A stretch of DNA of 64,000 nucleotides, from NCBI GenBank assembly GCA_963803495.1, contig CAWDMP010000002.1, forward strand, positions 1,922,001 through 1,986,000. The letters are read 5' to 3'. Source of the stretch: Persicitalea sp963803495 (GTDB lineage: Bacteria > Bacteroidota > Bacteroidia > Cytophagales > Spirosomataceae). The translations under genes and the position numbers were made by a program. Of the stretch, positions 1-7,562 are shown piece after piece; position 1 is the first letter of the stretch, and the number at the start of each line of letters is the position of its first letter. Below the pieces are notes generated by a model. It was not told the DNA's origin. It was given only the letters and a program-made list of their open reading frames with translations, and did not search any database.

Positions 1-1
1 C

Positions 2-298
2 TACGCTTTGCCCGAGTACGAAGGCGAAGACAGCGCCGGTGGCAACGGCGAGCTGGACACCGACGATTTCGACGCCCTATTGCCCGACGCCGCCCGCCTC
101 ATCGTGACGCACCAGCAGGGAAGTACCTCGCTCATCCAACGCAAGATGAAGCTGGGCTACAACCGCGCGGGCCGCATCATGGACCAGTTGGAAGCCTGCG
201 CCATTGTCGGTTCATTCACGGGTAGTAAGGCCCGCGATGTGCTTTTCCTCGATCTCGAAAGCCTGGAGCAACACATGAAAAATTTGGGAATTATTTAG
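2..298 (+). CDS. ftsK: DNA translocase FtsK, C-terminal end (partial)
   Basis: The 5' part lies outside the window; about 98 codons remain. An acidic linker is followed by a winged-helix gamma domain, recognisable from DAARLIVTHQQGSTSLIQRK, a helix containing GYNRAGRIMDQLE and the ending EQHMKNLGII. In FtsK/SpoIIIE translocases this domain reads polar chromosomal sequences and directs the hexameric ATPase toward dif at the septum; the motor domain itself cannot be checked here. The frame is open to the left edge, so a start within the window should not be annotated. hemB follows 24 bp downstream on the same strand. Confidence 0.9.
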   Translation, partial: YALPEYEGEDSAGGNGELDTDDFDALLPDAARLIVTHQQGSTSLIQRKMKLGYNRAGRIMDQLEACAIVGSFTGSKARDVLFLDLESLEQHMKNLGII

Positions 299-322
299 GA
301 AACTAACGAAAATTTACCCGCT

Positions 323-1303
323 ATGCTGAACCTCCCCCACCGTCCCCGCCGCAACCGACGCACTGCCGCCATTCGGGACATGGTGCAGGAAACGACGCTG
401 TCGGTGTCGGATTTGATATTCCCAATGTTCGTGCTGGAAGGTACCGGCCTTAGGAGCGAGGTGAAGTCGATGCCGGGTATTTTTCGGTATTCGCTGGATA
501 CTTTGCTGGAAGAGATCAGGGAAGTGACGAATGTGGGGGTAAAGGCTATTTGTGTGTTTCCCAACTACTCCGAAGACAAAAAGGACAAATACGCCAGTGA
601 AGGCCACCGCGAGGGGACCATGTACCTGAGCGCTCTTAGCGCGATCAAGGACAAATTCCCCGACCTGACGCTCATGACCGACGTCGCGATGGATCCGTAC
701 AGCAGCGACGGGCACGATGGCTTGGTCGAAAACGGCGAGATTGTGAACGATGCTTCGGTGGAGATTTTGAGCAAGATGGCCGTGGCGCAGGCCAAAGCCG
801 GGGCGGATATCCTGGGGCCCAGCGATATGATGGACGGGCGGATTGGCCACATGCGCGCCGCGCTCGACGTAGCAGGCTATACGAACGTCAGCATTATGTC
901 CTATACCGCCAAGTACGCCAGTGCTTACTATGGCCCGTTCCGCGATGCGCTCGACTCGGCCCCGCGCTTCGGCGACAAGAAAACCTACCAGATGAATCCG
1001 GCCAACGTCCGCGAGGCGCTACTGGAAGCGCAGCTCGACTTTGACGAAGGAGCTGATTTTTTGATGGTCAAACCCGCTTTGCCCTACCTCGACATCATCA
1101 AGACGCTGCACGATAATTTCGACATTCCCATCGCGGCCTACCATGTGTCGGGCGAGTACGCGATGATCAAGGCGGCCCACCAGAATGGCTGGGTCGACGG
1201 CGAGAAGCTTATGATCGAAAACCTCATGAGCATCCGCCGCGCCGGTGCCAAGGCTATTCTGACGTACTTTGCCAAGGAAGTGGCGATGGCGGTAAACGGA
1301 TAG
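323..1303 (+). CDS. hemB: Porphobilinogen synthase (delta-aminolevulinic acid dehydratase)
   Basis: Condenses two 5-aminolevulinate molecules into porphobilinogen in cytosolic tetrapyrrole synthesis. The 326-residue length is normal for the family. Two Schiff-base lysines are visible: Lys197 in MSYTAKYASAYYGPF and Lys250 in FLMVKPALPYLDII. The metal loop reads DVAMDPYSSDGHDG (residues 120-133), so the cysteines of zinc-type enzymes are replaced by Ala and Asp, as in magnesium-type HemB. The ATG at 323 starts a typical N-terminus with the PRRNRR segment. It may be co-transcribed with ftsK (24 bp gap). A G-rich/C-rich inverted repeat follows the stop codon. Confidence 0.96.
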   Translation: MLNLPHRPRRNRRTAAIRDMVQETTLSVSDLIFPMFVLEGTGLRSEVKSMPGIFRYSLDTLLEEIREVTNVGVKAICVFPNYSEDKKDKYASEGHREGTMYLSALSAIKDKFPDLTLMTDVAMDPYSSDGHDGLVENGEIVNDASVEILSKMAVAQAKAGADILGPSDMMDGRIGHMRAALDVAGYTNVSIMSYTAKYASAYYGPFRDALDSAPRFGDKKTYQMNPANVREALLEAQLDFDEGADFLMVKPALPYLDIIKTLHDNFDIPIAAYHVSGEYAMIKAAHQNGWVDGEKLMIENLMSIRRAGAKAILTYFAKEVAMAVNG

Positions 1304-1389
1304 AAGGGTTGAAAGGGGGAAGGGGAGACGGTAGAAGGCTACTCAAATTCCAAGCCCGTCCACTGTCCCCCCTTCCCTCTCTTTCCGAA
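1304..1389. repeat. Low-complexity inverted repeat between convergent genes
   Basis: The left arm (about 1304-1333) is G-rich, built of GAAGGG / GGGGAAGGGG units. The right arm (about 1354-1388) is its approximate complement, with CCCCCCTTCCC and CTCTCTTTCC. It fills the gap between the hemB stop codon and the stop codon of the convergent small membrane protein gene, so each gene is followed on its own sense strand by a G-rich arm. It may act as a transcript-end hairpin; there is no clear U-tract. Confidence 0.6.
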
Positions 1390-1393
1390 AACT

Positions 1394-1603
1394 TTATTTT
1401 TTCCTGTCCAAAACTACTAACCCAATGCCCGCGACGAGGACTATGGCCCCGGCGTAAGTGGGCCAACCGACCGACTTTTCCTTGTCGGCGTTAATTTCGA
1501 GCGGACCGATGTCCACTACTTTTTCTTTTTGAGTGTAGTTGAACCCGTTGAAGATCAGCATCCCGACCCCGATGATGGCGAGTACAATTCCAATTGCTTT
1601 CAT
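1394..1603 (-). CDS. Small two-helix membrane protein
   Basis: 69 residues with two predicted transmembrane helices: one at the N-terminus (AIGIVLAIIGVGMLIFNGF) and one near the C-terminus (YAGAIVLVAGIGLVVLDRKK). Between them is a short charged loop with KEKVVDIGPLEINADKEK. Similar small proteins occur widely in Bacteroidota, without a known role as far as I recall. The ATG at 1603 has an AT-rich leader with no Shine-Dalgarno site, as usual in this phylum. It is convergent with hemB. The inner-membrane location is inferred from hydrophobicity only. Confidence 0.75.
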   Translation of the reverse strand: MKAIGIVLAIIGVGMLIFNGFNYTQKEKVVDIGPLEINADKEKSVGWPTYAGAIVLVAGIGLVVLDRKK

Positions 1604-1678
1604 GTTTACAATTAATTTAGGTTTATTTGGGCAAGATACGACTATTAAAATTATGCCCTACTCCACCGCAATCCCGCT

Positions 1679-3049
1679 TTGAAAAATACCACCTCGCTCC
1701 TGCTCAACACCCGCCTGGTCAACGAGGGCGAAATAAAACAAACCGATCTCCTGATCCGTGATGGACGCATTGCGCGTATCGGTCCCGACTTGCAGCATTC
1801 AGTTGCCGACCAGATTATTGACGCTCAGGGGAAGTACCTGCTGCCGGGCGTCATCGACGATCAGGTACATTTTCGCGAGCCAGGCCTCACGCACAAGGCT
1901 ACCATCGGGAGCGAGGCACGCGCCGCCGTGGCGGGCGGTACTACCTCGTTCATGGAAATGCCTAACACGGTGCCCAATGCCCTCACGCAGGCGCTGCTGG
2001 AAGATAAATACGAGATCGCCGCCCGTACTTCGCTCGCCAACTACTCCTTTTATATGGGCGCGTCGAACGATAATTACGACGCTGTAATGCGCACCGACCC
2101 GCAGCGGGTGTGCGGTATCAAGATTTTCATGGGGTCTTCGACGGGCAACATGCTCGTCGACGCACCGCAGGTACTTGAAAAGCTATTTGCCGATGCGCCT
2201 TGCCTTATCGCCACCCATTGTGAAGATGAACCCACTGTGCGGGCGCGGATGGCTTTTTATCAGGAGAAATACGGCGACGACGTACCTTATGATATCCACG
2301 CCATCGTGCGCAACGAGGAGGCTTGCATCAAATCATCTTCCTTTGCTGCCGATTTGGCGAAACAACACGGTACCCGGCTTCACATTCTGCACATTTCCAC
2401 GAGTGAGGAGACGGCGCTTTTTGAAGTGGGTACCCGAGCCAATGGTCAAATTCTGAAAGCCGACGGCACCCCCAAACTCATCACCGCCGAAGCCTGTGTG
2501 CACCACCTCTGGTTCGACGCTGAGGACTACCGCGCCTGGGGTACCAAGATTAAGTGCAACCCAGCCATCAAAGCGCGGCCACACAAGGAAATAATTCTGC
2601 AAGCCTTACTCGACGACCGCATCGACGTCGTCGCGACCGACCACGCGCCGCATACCGCCGCCGAAAAAGCGCTGCCCTACTGGCAGGCCCCTTCGGGCTT
2701 GCCGCTGGTGCAGCATTCGCTCAATGTCATGCTCGAATTTGCGCGGGAAGGGAAAATATCGCTGGAGCGCGTGGTGGAAAAAACCAGTCATGCCGTGGCT
2801 GATTGCTTCCAGATTCGGGAGCGCGGCTACGTGCGGGAAGGCTACCACGCCGACCTGGTACTGGTCGACCTCGACGCCAGGACGACCGTCGAGCCGGCAG
2901 TGCTACACGCCCAATGTGGCTGGTCGCCTTTTGAAGGTACCACCTTCCATTCGCGGGTGACGCACACCTTCGTTTCGGGGCAGTTGGCTTACGCCGAAGG
3001 TACTTTCGACGAGTCGGTGGGCGGTGAGCGGTTACTTTTCTTGCGGTGA
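1679..3049 (+). CDS. pyrC: Dihydroorotase
   Basis: Reversibly cyclises N-carbamoyl-L-aspartate to dihydroorotate in pyrimidine synthesis. The 456-residue protein is an amidohydrolase with a TIM barrel. Visible metal-site elements are IDDQVHFREPG (59-69), Lys148 in GIKIFMGSS (the usual carbamylated lysine), His180 in IATHCEDE, His238 in LHILHIST and Asp321 in VVATDHAPH. The usual DxHxH motif reads DQVH, with Gln62 at the first histidine position. I recall this variant from other Bacteroidota dihydroorotases, so it is probably lineage-specific. The start is a TTG; no in-frame ATG lies just upstream. It is a single gene, with no other pyr genes nearby. Confidence 0.93.
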   Translation: MKNTTSLLLNTRLVNEGEIKQTDLLIRDGRIARIGPDLQHSVADQIIDAQGKYLLPGVIDDQVHFREPGLTHKATIGSEARAAVAGGTTSFMEMPNTVPNALTQALLEDKYEIAARTSLANYSFYMGASNDNYDAVMRTDPQRVCGIKIFMGSSTGNMLVDAPQVLEKLFADAPCLIATHCEDEPTVRARMAFYQEKYGDDVPYDIHAIVRNEEACIKSSSFAADLAKQHGTRLHILHISTSEETALFEVGTRANGQILKADGTPKLITAEACVHHLWFDAEDYRAWGTKIKCNPAIKARPHKEIILQALLDDRIDVVATDHAPHTAAEKALPYWQAPSGLPLVQHSLNVMLEFAREGKISLERVVEKTSHAVADCFQIRERGYVREGYHADLVLVDLDARTTVEPAVLHAQCGWSPFEGTTFHSRVTHTFVSGQLAYAEGTFDESVGGERLLFLR

Positions 3050-3251
3050 GTACCACTTTCAAAATCCTGAATACTACTTCCCGATCTTTGATTCGTCGTT
3101 GCCATGACGCCGTTCGTCCAAAACTCATGCGTGTTCGTCGAAAATATGGTATGTGTTGCAACCTTTTTGTCTAAACTTACATCCGTTGTGAGTAGGCTAC
3201 CGGTAGTACAGGTGTTTTTTTGTAAAAAATCTTAAAACAAGGTACTATGTA

Positions 3252-3283
3252 TTGCATAATACCAAATTAAGTTCCTATATTTG
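3252..3283 (+). promoter_or_regulatory. Putative Bacteroidota sigma-A promoter
   Basis: TATATTTG at 3276-3283 matches the -7 consensus TAnnTTTG. A TTG at 3252-3254 sits 21 bp upstream in the -33 position. It lies in the otherwise gene-free stretch 3050-3339 and would give a leader of about 50 nt for the gene at 3340. Prediction from consensus only. Confidence 0.5.
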
Positions 3284-3339
3284 TCCTGTCGTTTAAGCAT
3301 CGTCTCCTTGTAAACCTCTATTACTAAACTCGAAACGCT

Positions 3340-3780
3340 ATGAAAACTGTCATTGGAATATTTGCTCTGGTACTGCTGAGCTTTCAAATACACGCTACGG
3401 GTTACGCCCATAACATGCTGGTAGCCCAGAAGATACTAAAAACAAAGAAGGTCGGGCCAGAAGTTCAAGTCAAAAGTCTGGCCCTGCAAATCAAAGCTAA
3501 GACCACCGAAGTGAAACCCGGCAAGTCCAACAGCCACGACTCGGACGCCGAAGAGACCGCCGTACGGCCTGAAACGGCCGCCGCTTCGTTCTCTGATAAG
3601 ATAACCCGCTGGGTAGTTCGCCTCGTATCGGAAAGCGGCAGCGTACTGATCGAAAAACTCGTCTCGCTCTTTGCACCTAGCAGTTCCGCCGCTGTCGCAT
3701 TGCCCGACAATGCCCGTTTTCTGTCTCTGACGGGCAACGTGGTGTCGTACCTTTTGATACCCCTTACCGCAGAACGCTGA
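3340..3780 (+). CDS. Hypothetical exported protein
   Basis: 146 residues, not recognised. The N-terminus (MKTVIGIFALVLLSFQIHATG) looks like a Sec signal peptide, with a likely cut near residue 20-23. The mature part has a lysine-rich segment (residues 35-65), an acidic/Ala-rich linker and a hydrophobic C-terminal third that could associate with a membrane. It has its own candidate promoter at 3252-3283 and a strong terminator at 3803-3838, so it is probably a single-gene transcript. This supports its being a real gene despite the lack of a known domain. Confidence 0.6.
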   Translation: MKTVIGIFALVLLSFQIHATGYAHNMLVAQKILKTKKVGPEVQVKSLALQIKAKTTEVKPGKSNSHDSDAEETAVRPETAAASFSDKITRWVVRLVSESGSVLIEKLVSLFAPSSSAAVALPDNARFLSLTGNVVSYLLIPLTAER

Positions 3781-3802
3781 CCAGAAGACAGATCGTCCAC
3801 TC

Positions 3803-3838
3803 AACGCTGACAGCCTTTTGAAAGCTGTCAGCGTTTTT
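3803..3838 (+). terminator. Intrinsic terminator overlapping the convergent gene's stop codon
   Basis: A perfect 12-bp stem: AACGCTGACAGC at 3803-3814 pairs with GCTGTCAGCGTT at 3824-3835, followed by a T-run. It terminates the + strand gene at 3340. The stop codon and last codons of the convergent methyltransferase lie in the 3' arm. Confidence 0.85.
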
Positions 3839-4427
3839 GTTTGGCGGCGATGAAGAATGCTTCGCTTCCTGCCCTGGGGGGTACCGAATTGTAGCAGGGC
3901 TCCATCGTCATTATCTCCAGCGCTTCTTCGAATAGCTTCCGGTACTCAGCCCGGTGCCCGCCAAAAGGAGGGCCGCCATTGAAGTCCCGATCGAACAACA
4001 ACCCCACCAATTTACCGTCTTCGGCCAGTGATTCAGCCATGTGCTGTACGTACTGTGGGCGCTGGGAAGGATCGAGGGCGCAAAAAAAAGTCTGCTCCAC
4101 GATAAGATCGTATCGTCCGCTGTGCGCGAAAAAATCCTGATTGACGAGTTGCAGCCCTTTTCCAAGGTACCCCGAAAGTCGCTGCCGAAGATTTTCAATC
4201 ACTGTCGCTGAAATATCGACTACCGTCACGTCCGTAAAGCCCTGTGAAAGCAAGTACTCCGCTTCGTGGCTATTTCCGCCGCCGGGTACCAAAATTCTTA
4301 GCGACCGATTGCTCAGCCCGTCGAAATACGTTTTGAGCGGCGGCGACACCACCCCCAGGTCCCAGGCCGTGCGATCTTCCTGATAACGTATATTCCAATA
4401 GTGGGCGTCGAGTGATTCTGCTTGCAT
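3828..4427 (-). CDS. SAM-dependent methyltransferase, thiopurine methyltransferase (TPMT) family
   Basis: 199 residues. It begins with the family signature YWNIRYQEDRTAWDLG (10-25), followed by the SAM-binding motif ILVPGGGNSHEAEYL (45-59) and the acidic loop VVDIS (69-73). TPMT-fold proteins in bacteria methylate small thiol, selenium or tellurium compounds; the substrate here is unknown. Length is right for the family. It is divergent from nuoD (83 bp between the starts). Its TGA stop falls inside the terminator stem of the opposing gene, so the two 3' ends overlap in sequence. Confidence 0.88.
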   Translation of the reverse strand: MQAESLDAHYWNIRYQEDRTAWDLGVVSPPLKTYFDGLSNRSLRILVPGGGNSHEAEYLLSQGFTDVTVVDISATVIENLRQRLSGYLGKGLQLVNQDFFAHSGRYDLIVEQTFFCALDPSQRPQYVQHMAESLAEDGKLVGLLFDRDFNGGPPFGGHRAEYRKLFEEALEIMTMEPCYNSVPPRAGSEAFFIAAKQKR

Positions 4428-4510
4428 GTTTAGTAAGTTTTTTCAGGAAAATGCGCATTTATATTGTTATCATCAAATCCATCTATAACTTCCCTTCAAC
4501 CCTTCGGTCC

Positions 4511-5728
4511 ATGAGCCAAAGTATCCAATACGACTATCAGCCCGAAAATTTCGTCCGCTCGGAACCGAACAAGTACCAGCTTGGTGACCTGCGCAAGGAG
4601 GAAATGCTGCTCAACGTCGGCCCGCAACACCCCTCGACCCACGGAGTACTGCGGCTGGAAGTAATCACCGACGGCGAAGTAGTCGTGGACGTGGTGCCGC
4701 ACCTGGGCTACCTGCACCGCTGCTTCGAAAAACACGCCGAGTCGCTGCCCTTCAACCAGATTATCCCCTACGTGGACCGGATGGACTACACCGCCGCCAT
4801 GAATTCGGAGCACGCCTACGTGATGGGCGTGGAGCGGATGCTGGGCATCGAGGGTGACATTCCGCCGCGCGTCGAGTACAGCAGGGTGCTGGTGGCCGAG
4901 CTGAATCGCCTGGCGTCGCACTTCATCGCCATCGGTACCTACGCGCTCGACATTGGCGCGTACACGCCCTTCCTGTGGCTCATGCGCGACCGCGAGCAGA
5001 TTCTGCGCCTGCTGGAATGGACCTGCGGCGCGCGAATGCTCTACAATTACATCTGGATAGGTGGGTTGTTCTACGATTTGCCCGTCGACTTCGAAACGCG
5101 TTGCGGCGAGTTTGTCAGGTACCTAAAGCCCAAGCTCATCGAGTTGCAACAGCTCGTGGTCGAGAATAAGATTTTTATCGAGCGTACCGCCAGGGTCGGC
5201 GTGTTGCCGATGGCCACGGCCATCAACTACGGCTGCACGGGCCCGGTGCTGCGCGCCTCGGGCCTGCGCTACGACCTGCGGCGCGTCGACGGGTACTCGG
5301 TCTATCCCGATCTCGATTTCGATATCCCCATCGGTAAGGGTGAGGCGGGTACGGTCGGCGACTGCTGGGACCGTAATTGGGTACGCGTAGCCGAGTGCTG
5401 GGAATCGGTCAGGATCATCGAGCAATGCCTGGAAAAGCTTACGAAGGCACACAAGCGCACCCGTGAGTTCGACCCGCAAGCGCTGGCACCCAAGAAAATC
5501 CGCCCCAAAGCGATGGACTTCTACGCCCGCGCCGAAAATCCTAAAGGCGAGCTCGGCTTTTTCTTCCGCACCGACGGCCGCTCCGACGTACCCATGCGCT
5601 GCAAAGCGCGCTCCTGCTCGCTGCACAATCTGTCGGTCATTGCCGAAATCTCGCGCGGTGGCTTGCTGGCCGATTTGGTGGCGGTAATCGGCTCGCTTGA
5701 TTTAAATCTGGGCGAAGTCGATCGGTAG
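4511..5728 (+). CDS. nuoD: NADH-quinone oxidoreductase subunit D
   Basis: 405 residues: the 49-kDa subunit of the peripheral arm of respiratory complex I, which helps form the quinone site with NuoB. Seen: NVGPQHPSTHGVLRLEV near the N-terminus, GYLHRCFEKHAE, PYVDRMDYTAAMNSEHAYV and the terminal LADLVAVIGSLDLNLGEVDR. The frame is open upstream to 4412, but the ATG at 4511 (MSQSIQYDYQPENF) fits the family start and follows a G-poor leader. No other nuo gene is in the window: flanking genes are a methyltransferase and asd. The gene is therefore split from its operon or is a second copy. Confidence 0.94.
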   Translation: MSQSIQYDYQPENFVRSEPNKYQLGDLRKEEMLLNVGPQHPSTHGVLRLEVITDGEVVVDVVPHLGYLHRCFEKHAESLPFNQIIPYVDRMDYTAAMNSEHAYVMGVERMLGIEGDIPPRVEYSRVLVAELNRLASHFIAIGTYALDIGAYTPFLWLMRDREQILRLLEWTCGARMLYNYIWIGGLFYDLPVDFETRCGEFVRYLKPKLIELQQLVVENKIFIERTARVGVLPMATAINYGCTGPVLRASGLRYDLRRVDGYSVYPDLDFDIPIGKGEAGTVGDCWDRNWVRVAECWESVRIIEQCLEKLTKAHKRTREFDPQALAPKKIRPKAMDFYARAENPKGELGFFFRTDGRSDVPMRCKARSCSLHNLSVIAEISRGGLLADLVAVIGSLDLNLGEVDR

Positions 5729-5793
5729 TGTTGGATGCTGGATTTTAGATTCTGGGTTTTATGAAATTTCCATAAATATGAAATTTCCATAAA

Positions 5794-5827
5794 AAAGCCG
5801 TTTCTGATCGGAACAGAAGCGGCTTTC
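5794..5827. terminator. Bidirectional intrinsic terminator between nuoD and asd
   Basis: The stem AAAGCCGTTTCTG (5794-5806) pairs with CAGAAGCGGCTTT (5815-5827) across an 8-nt loop, with A/T runs on both sides. It lies between two convergent genes. Just upstream, an 18-bp unit with ATGAAATTTCCATAAA occurs twice in tandem (5761-5793). Confidence 0.8.
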
Positions 5828-5860
5828 CTGATTATTGGTGTCAAACTGTTAAGTACAAAC

Positions 5861-6871
5861 TTACACTTTTTCAGTTACTTCCACCAATTCGTGCTTCACA
5901 AGGTACTCGGCAATCTGCACGGCATTGGTCGCCGCGCCCTTGCGTAGATTATCCGATACGACCCATAAATTGAGCGTCTTGGCTTGCGTTTCGTCGCGGC
6001 GGATGCGGCCTACGAACGTATCGTCTTTGCCGTGGGCGGTCAGCGGCATCGGATACACGGCGTTTTTGGGGTCGTCTTGCAGTACCACGCCTTCGGCTTC
6101 TCCCAAAATCTGACGTACCTCATCCAGGTCGAACTCGTTTTCAAACTCGATATTGATGGACTCCGAATGCCCGCCGATGGTGGGGATGCGCACGGCGGTG
6201 GCGGTCACGGCGATGCTGTTGTCGCCCATGATTTTCTTGGTTTCGTTAGTCATCTTCATCTCCTCCTTGGTATAGCCGTTGTCGAGAAATACGTCGATGT
6301 GCGGCAACACATTCAGGTCGATGGGATGCGGGTACACTTTCTTAACGCTGTCGTCGCCCTTGCGCTCGGCAAAAAGCTGGTCGACGGCTTCCTTACCCGT
6401 GCCCGTCACCGACTGGTATGTCGACACCACCACGCGCTTGATCTTGTATTGATCGTGCAAAGGTTTCAGTACCAATACCATCTGAATCGTGGAGCAGTTG
6501 GGATTGGCGATGATTTTATCTTCTGGCGTGAGTGTATTAGCGTTGATTTCCGGTACCACAAGTTTTTTGCTCGGATCCATGCGCCAGGCCGATGAATTAT
6601 CGACCACGGTGATGCCCGCTGCCGCAAACTTGGGGGCAAGGTCGAGGGAAGTACTGCCGCCCGCCGAAAATATCGCAATAGCAGGCTTAGCTTTGATCGC
6701 ATCTTCGTAGCCTACGACTTTCACCGGTTTACCCTTAAACGTGATTTCCTTACCAATGGAACGTTCGGAGGCCACGGGCAGCAATTCCATCACGGGGAAG
6801 TTGCGCTCGGCCAGTACTTTCAGGATCTCGCTACCCACCAGGCCGGTAGCACCTACGACTGCGATTTTCAT
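5861..6871 (-). CDS. asd: Aspartate-semialdehyde dehydrogenase
   Basis: Reduces beta-aspartyl phosphate to aspartate semialdehyde, the branch point to lysine/diaminopimelate, threonine and methionine. 336 residues from the ATG at 6871, which starts MKIAVVGATGLVGSEIL, an NADP Rossmann motif. The frame is open 29 codons further upstream but that part has no family similarity. The catalytic cysteine is Cys126 in ANPNCSTIQM, and the substrate-binding GGHSESINIEF segment is present. It lies 47 bp downstream of the 5-formyl-THF cyclo-ligase gene on the same strand, so the two may share a transcript. Confidence 0.95.
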   Translation of the reverse strand: MKIAVVGATGLVGSEILKVLAERNFPVMELLPVASERSIGKEITFKGKPVKVVGYEDAIKAKPAIAIFSAGGSTSLDLAPKFAAAGITVVDNSSAWRMDPSKKLVVPEINANTLTPEDKIIANPNCSTIQMVLVLKPLHDQYKIKRVVVSTYQSVTGTGKEAVDQLFAERKGDDSVKKVYPHPIDLNVLPHIDVFLDNGYTKEEMKMTNETKKIMGDNSIAVTATAVRIPTIGGHSESINIEFENEFDLDEVRQILGEAEGVVLQDDPKNAVYPMPLTAHGKDDTFVGRIRRDETQAKTLNLWVVSDNLRKGAATNAVQIAEYLVKHELVEVTEKV

Positions 6872-6918
6872 TCTTAAATAGTGTTTTGGTAAAAAATTGG
6901 GGGCAAAAGTACTAAAAA

Positions 6919-7485
6919 TCAGTGATCCCAGTGGTACACCACAGTGGGCGTCACACAAACATCCAACTTCACGTCCCAGTCCGCTACGTCCTCTACCTCT
7001 TCGATCGGCTCGAAAAAGGACAACCCAATTTTTAGCGCATCGGGTCTACATTGCGGCAAGAAGCGGTCGTAGTACCCCCCGCCGTAGCCTACCCTACTCC
7101 CCTTTTTATCAAAAGCCAGTAGCGGAATCAGAATGGAATCTATTGACTGGATTTTAATAGGTTGTGAAGTTTCAGGATCAGGTTCCTGGATGCCCCAGCG
7201 GTTGGTGACCAGCTTGGTTTCGTCGTTCCAGAGATAGTGCTCCATCGCCTTGGTACCCGGAATCATGCGAGGTGCAGCCCATTGTATTTGGGGCCTTTGT
7301 TTTTGCAGGTTTTGACGGATGCGTTTTGTGTCGATCTCGCTTCCCGTACCGATAAATGAATGCAGCAGTACAGGCTTTTCGCTCAGCACTTCCAGTAGCT
7401 TCGTGGTTGTCTGCTCGCTGTCTGCTTGCTTTCTGATTGCTCTTCTCTTTTGAAAGAATCTTCTGGCTTCTTGTTTAGTCATCAT
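6919..7485 (-). CDS. 5-formyltetrahydrofolate cyclo-ligase
   Basis: ATP-dependent conversion of 5-formyl-THF to 5,10-methenyl-THF (MTHFS family, E. coli YgfA/Fau). About 188 residues, normal length. The N-terminal basic helix (KQEARRFFQKRRAIRK) and the phosphate-binding signature RVGYGGGYYDRFL near the C-terminus are diagnostic. Two consecutive ATG codons (7485, 7482) and a preceding GTG make the exact start uncertain by one or two codons. It sits between bshC and asd on the minus strand, separated from bshC by a GC-rich inverted repeat. Confidence 0.92.
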   Translation of the reverse strand: MMTKQEARRFFQKRRAIRKQADSEQTTTKLLEVLSEKPVLLHSFIGTGSEIDTKRIRQNLQKQRPQIQWAAPRMIPGTKAMEHYLWNDETKLVTNRWGIQEPDPETSQPIKIQSIDSILIPLLAFDKKGSRVGYGGGYYDRFLPQCRPDALKIGLSFFEPIEEVEDVADWDVKLDVCVTPTVVYHWDH

Positions 7486-7488
7486 CAC

Positions 7489-7553
7489 AACCGCAAGGGC
7501 GCAAAGCCGCGAGGGCTTCGCGTTGATCCTTGCGCCCTCGCGTCTTTGCGGTT
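7489..7553. repeat. GC-rich inverted repeat between bshC and the cyclo-ligase gene
   Basis: Arms: AACCGCAAGGGCGCAAAGCC and onward (7489-7516) and GCCCTCGCGTCTTTGCGGTT (7534-7553). In the direction of transcription (minus) the first arm follows the bshC stop codon and the second ends at the next start codon. The unit resembles the CGCAAAGACGC-type repeats dispersed in many bacterial genomes. Confidence 0.75.
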
Positions 7554-7562
7554 AGAAATCAG

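Noticed and set aside
4412..4510. Upstream extension of nuoD to 4412
   Set aside because: The extra 33 codons show no similarity to NuoD and would overlap the divergent methyltransferase start region; the ATG at 4511 fits the family.
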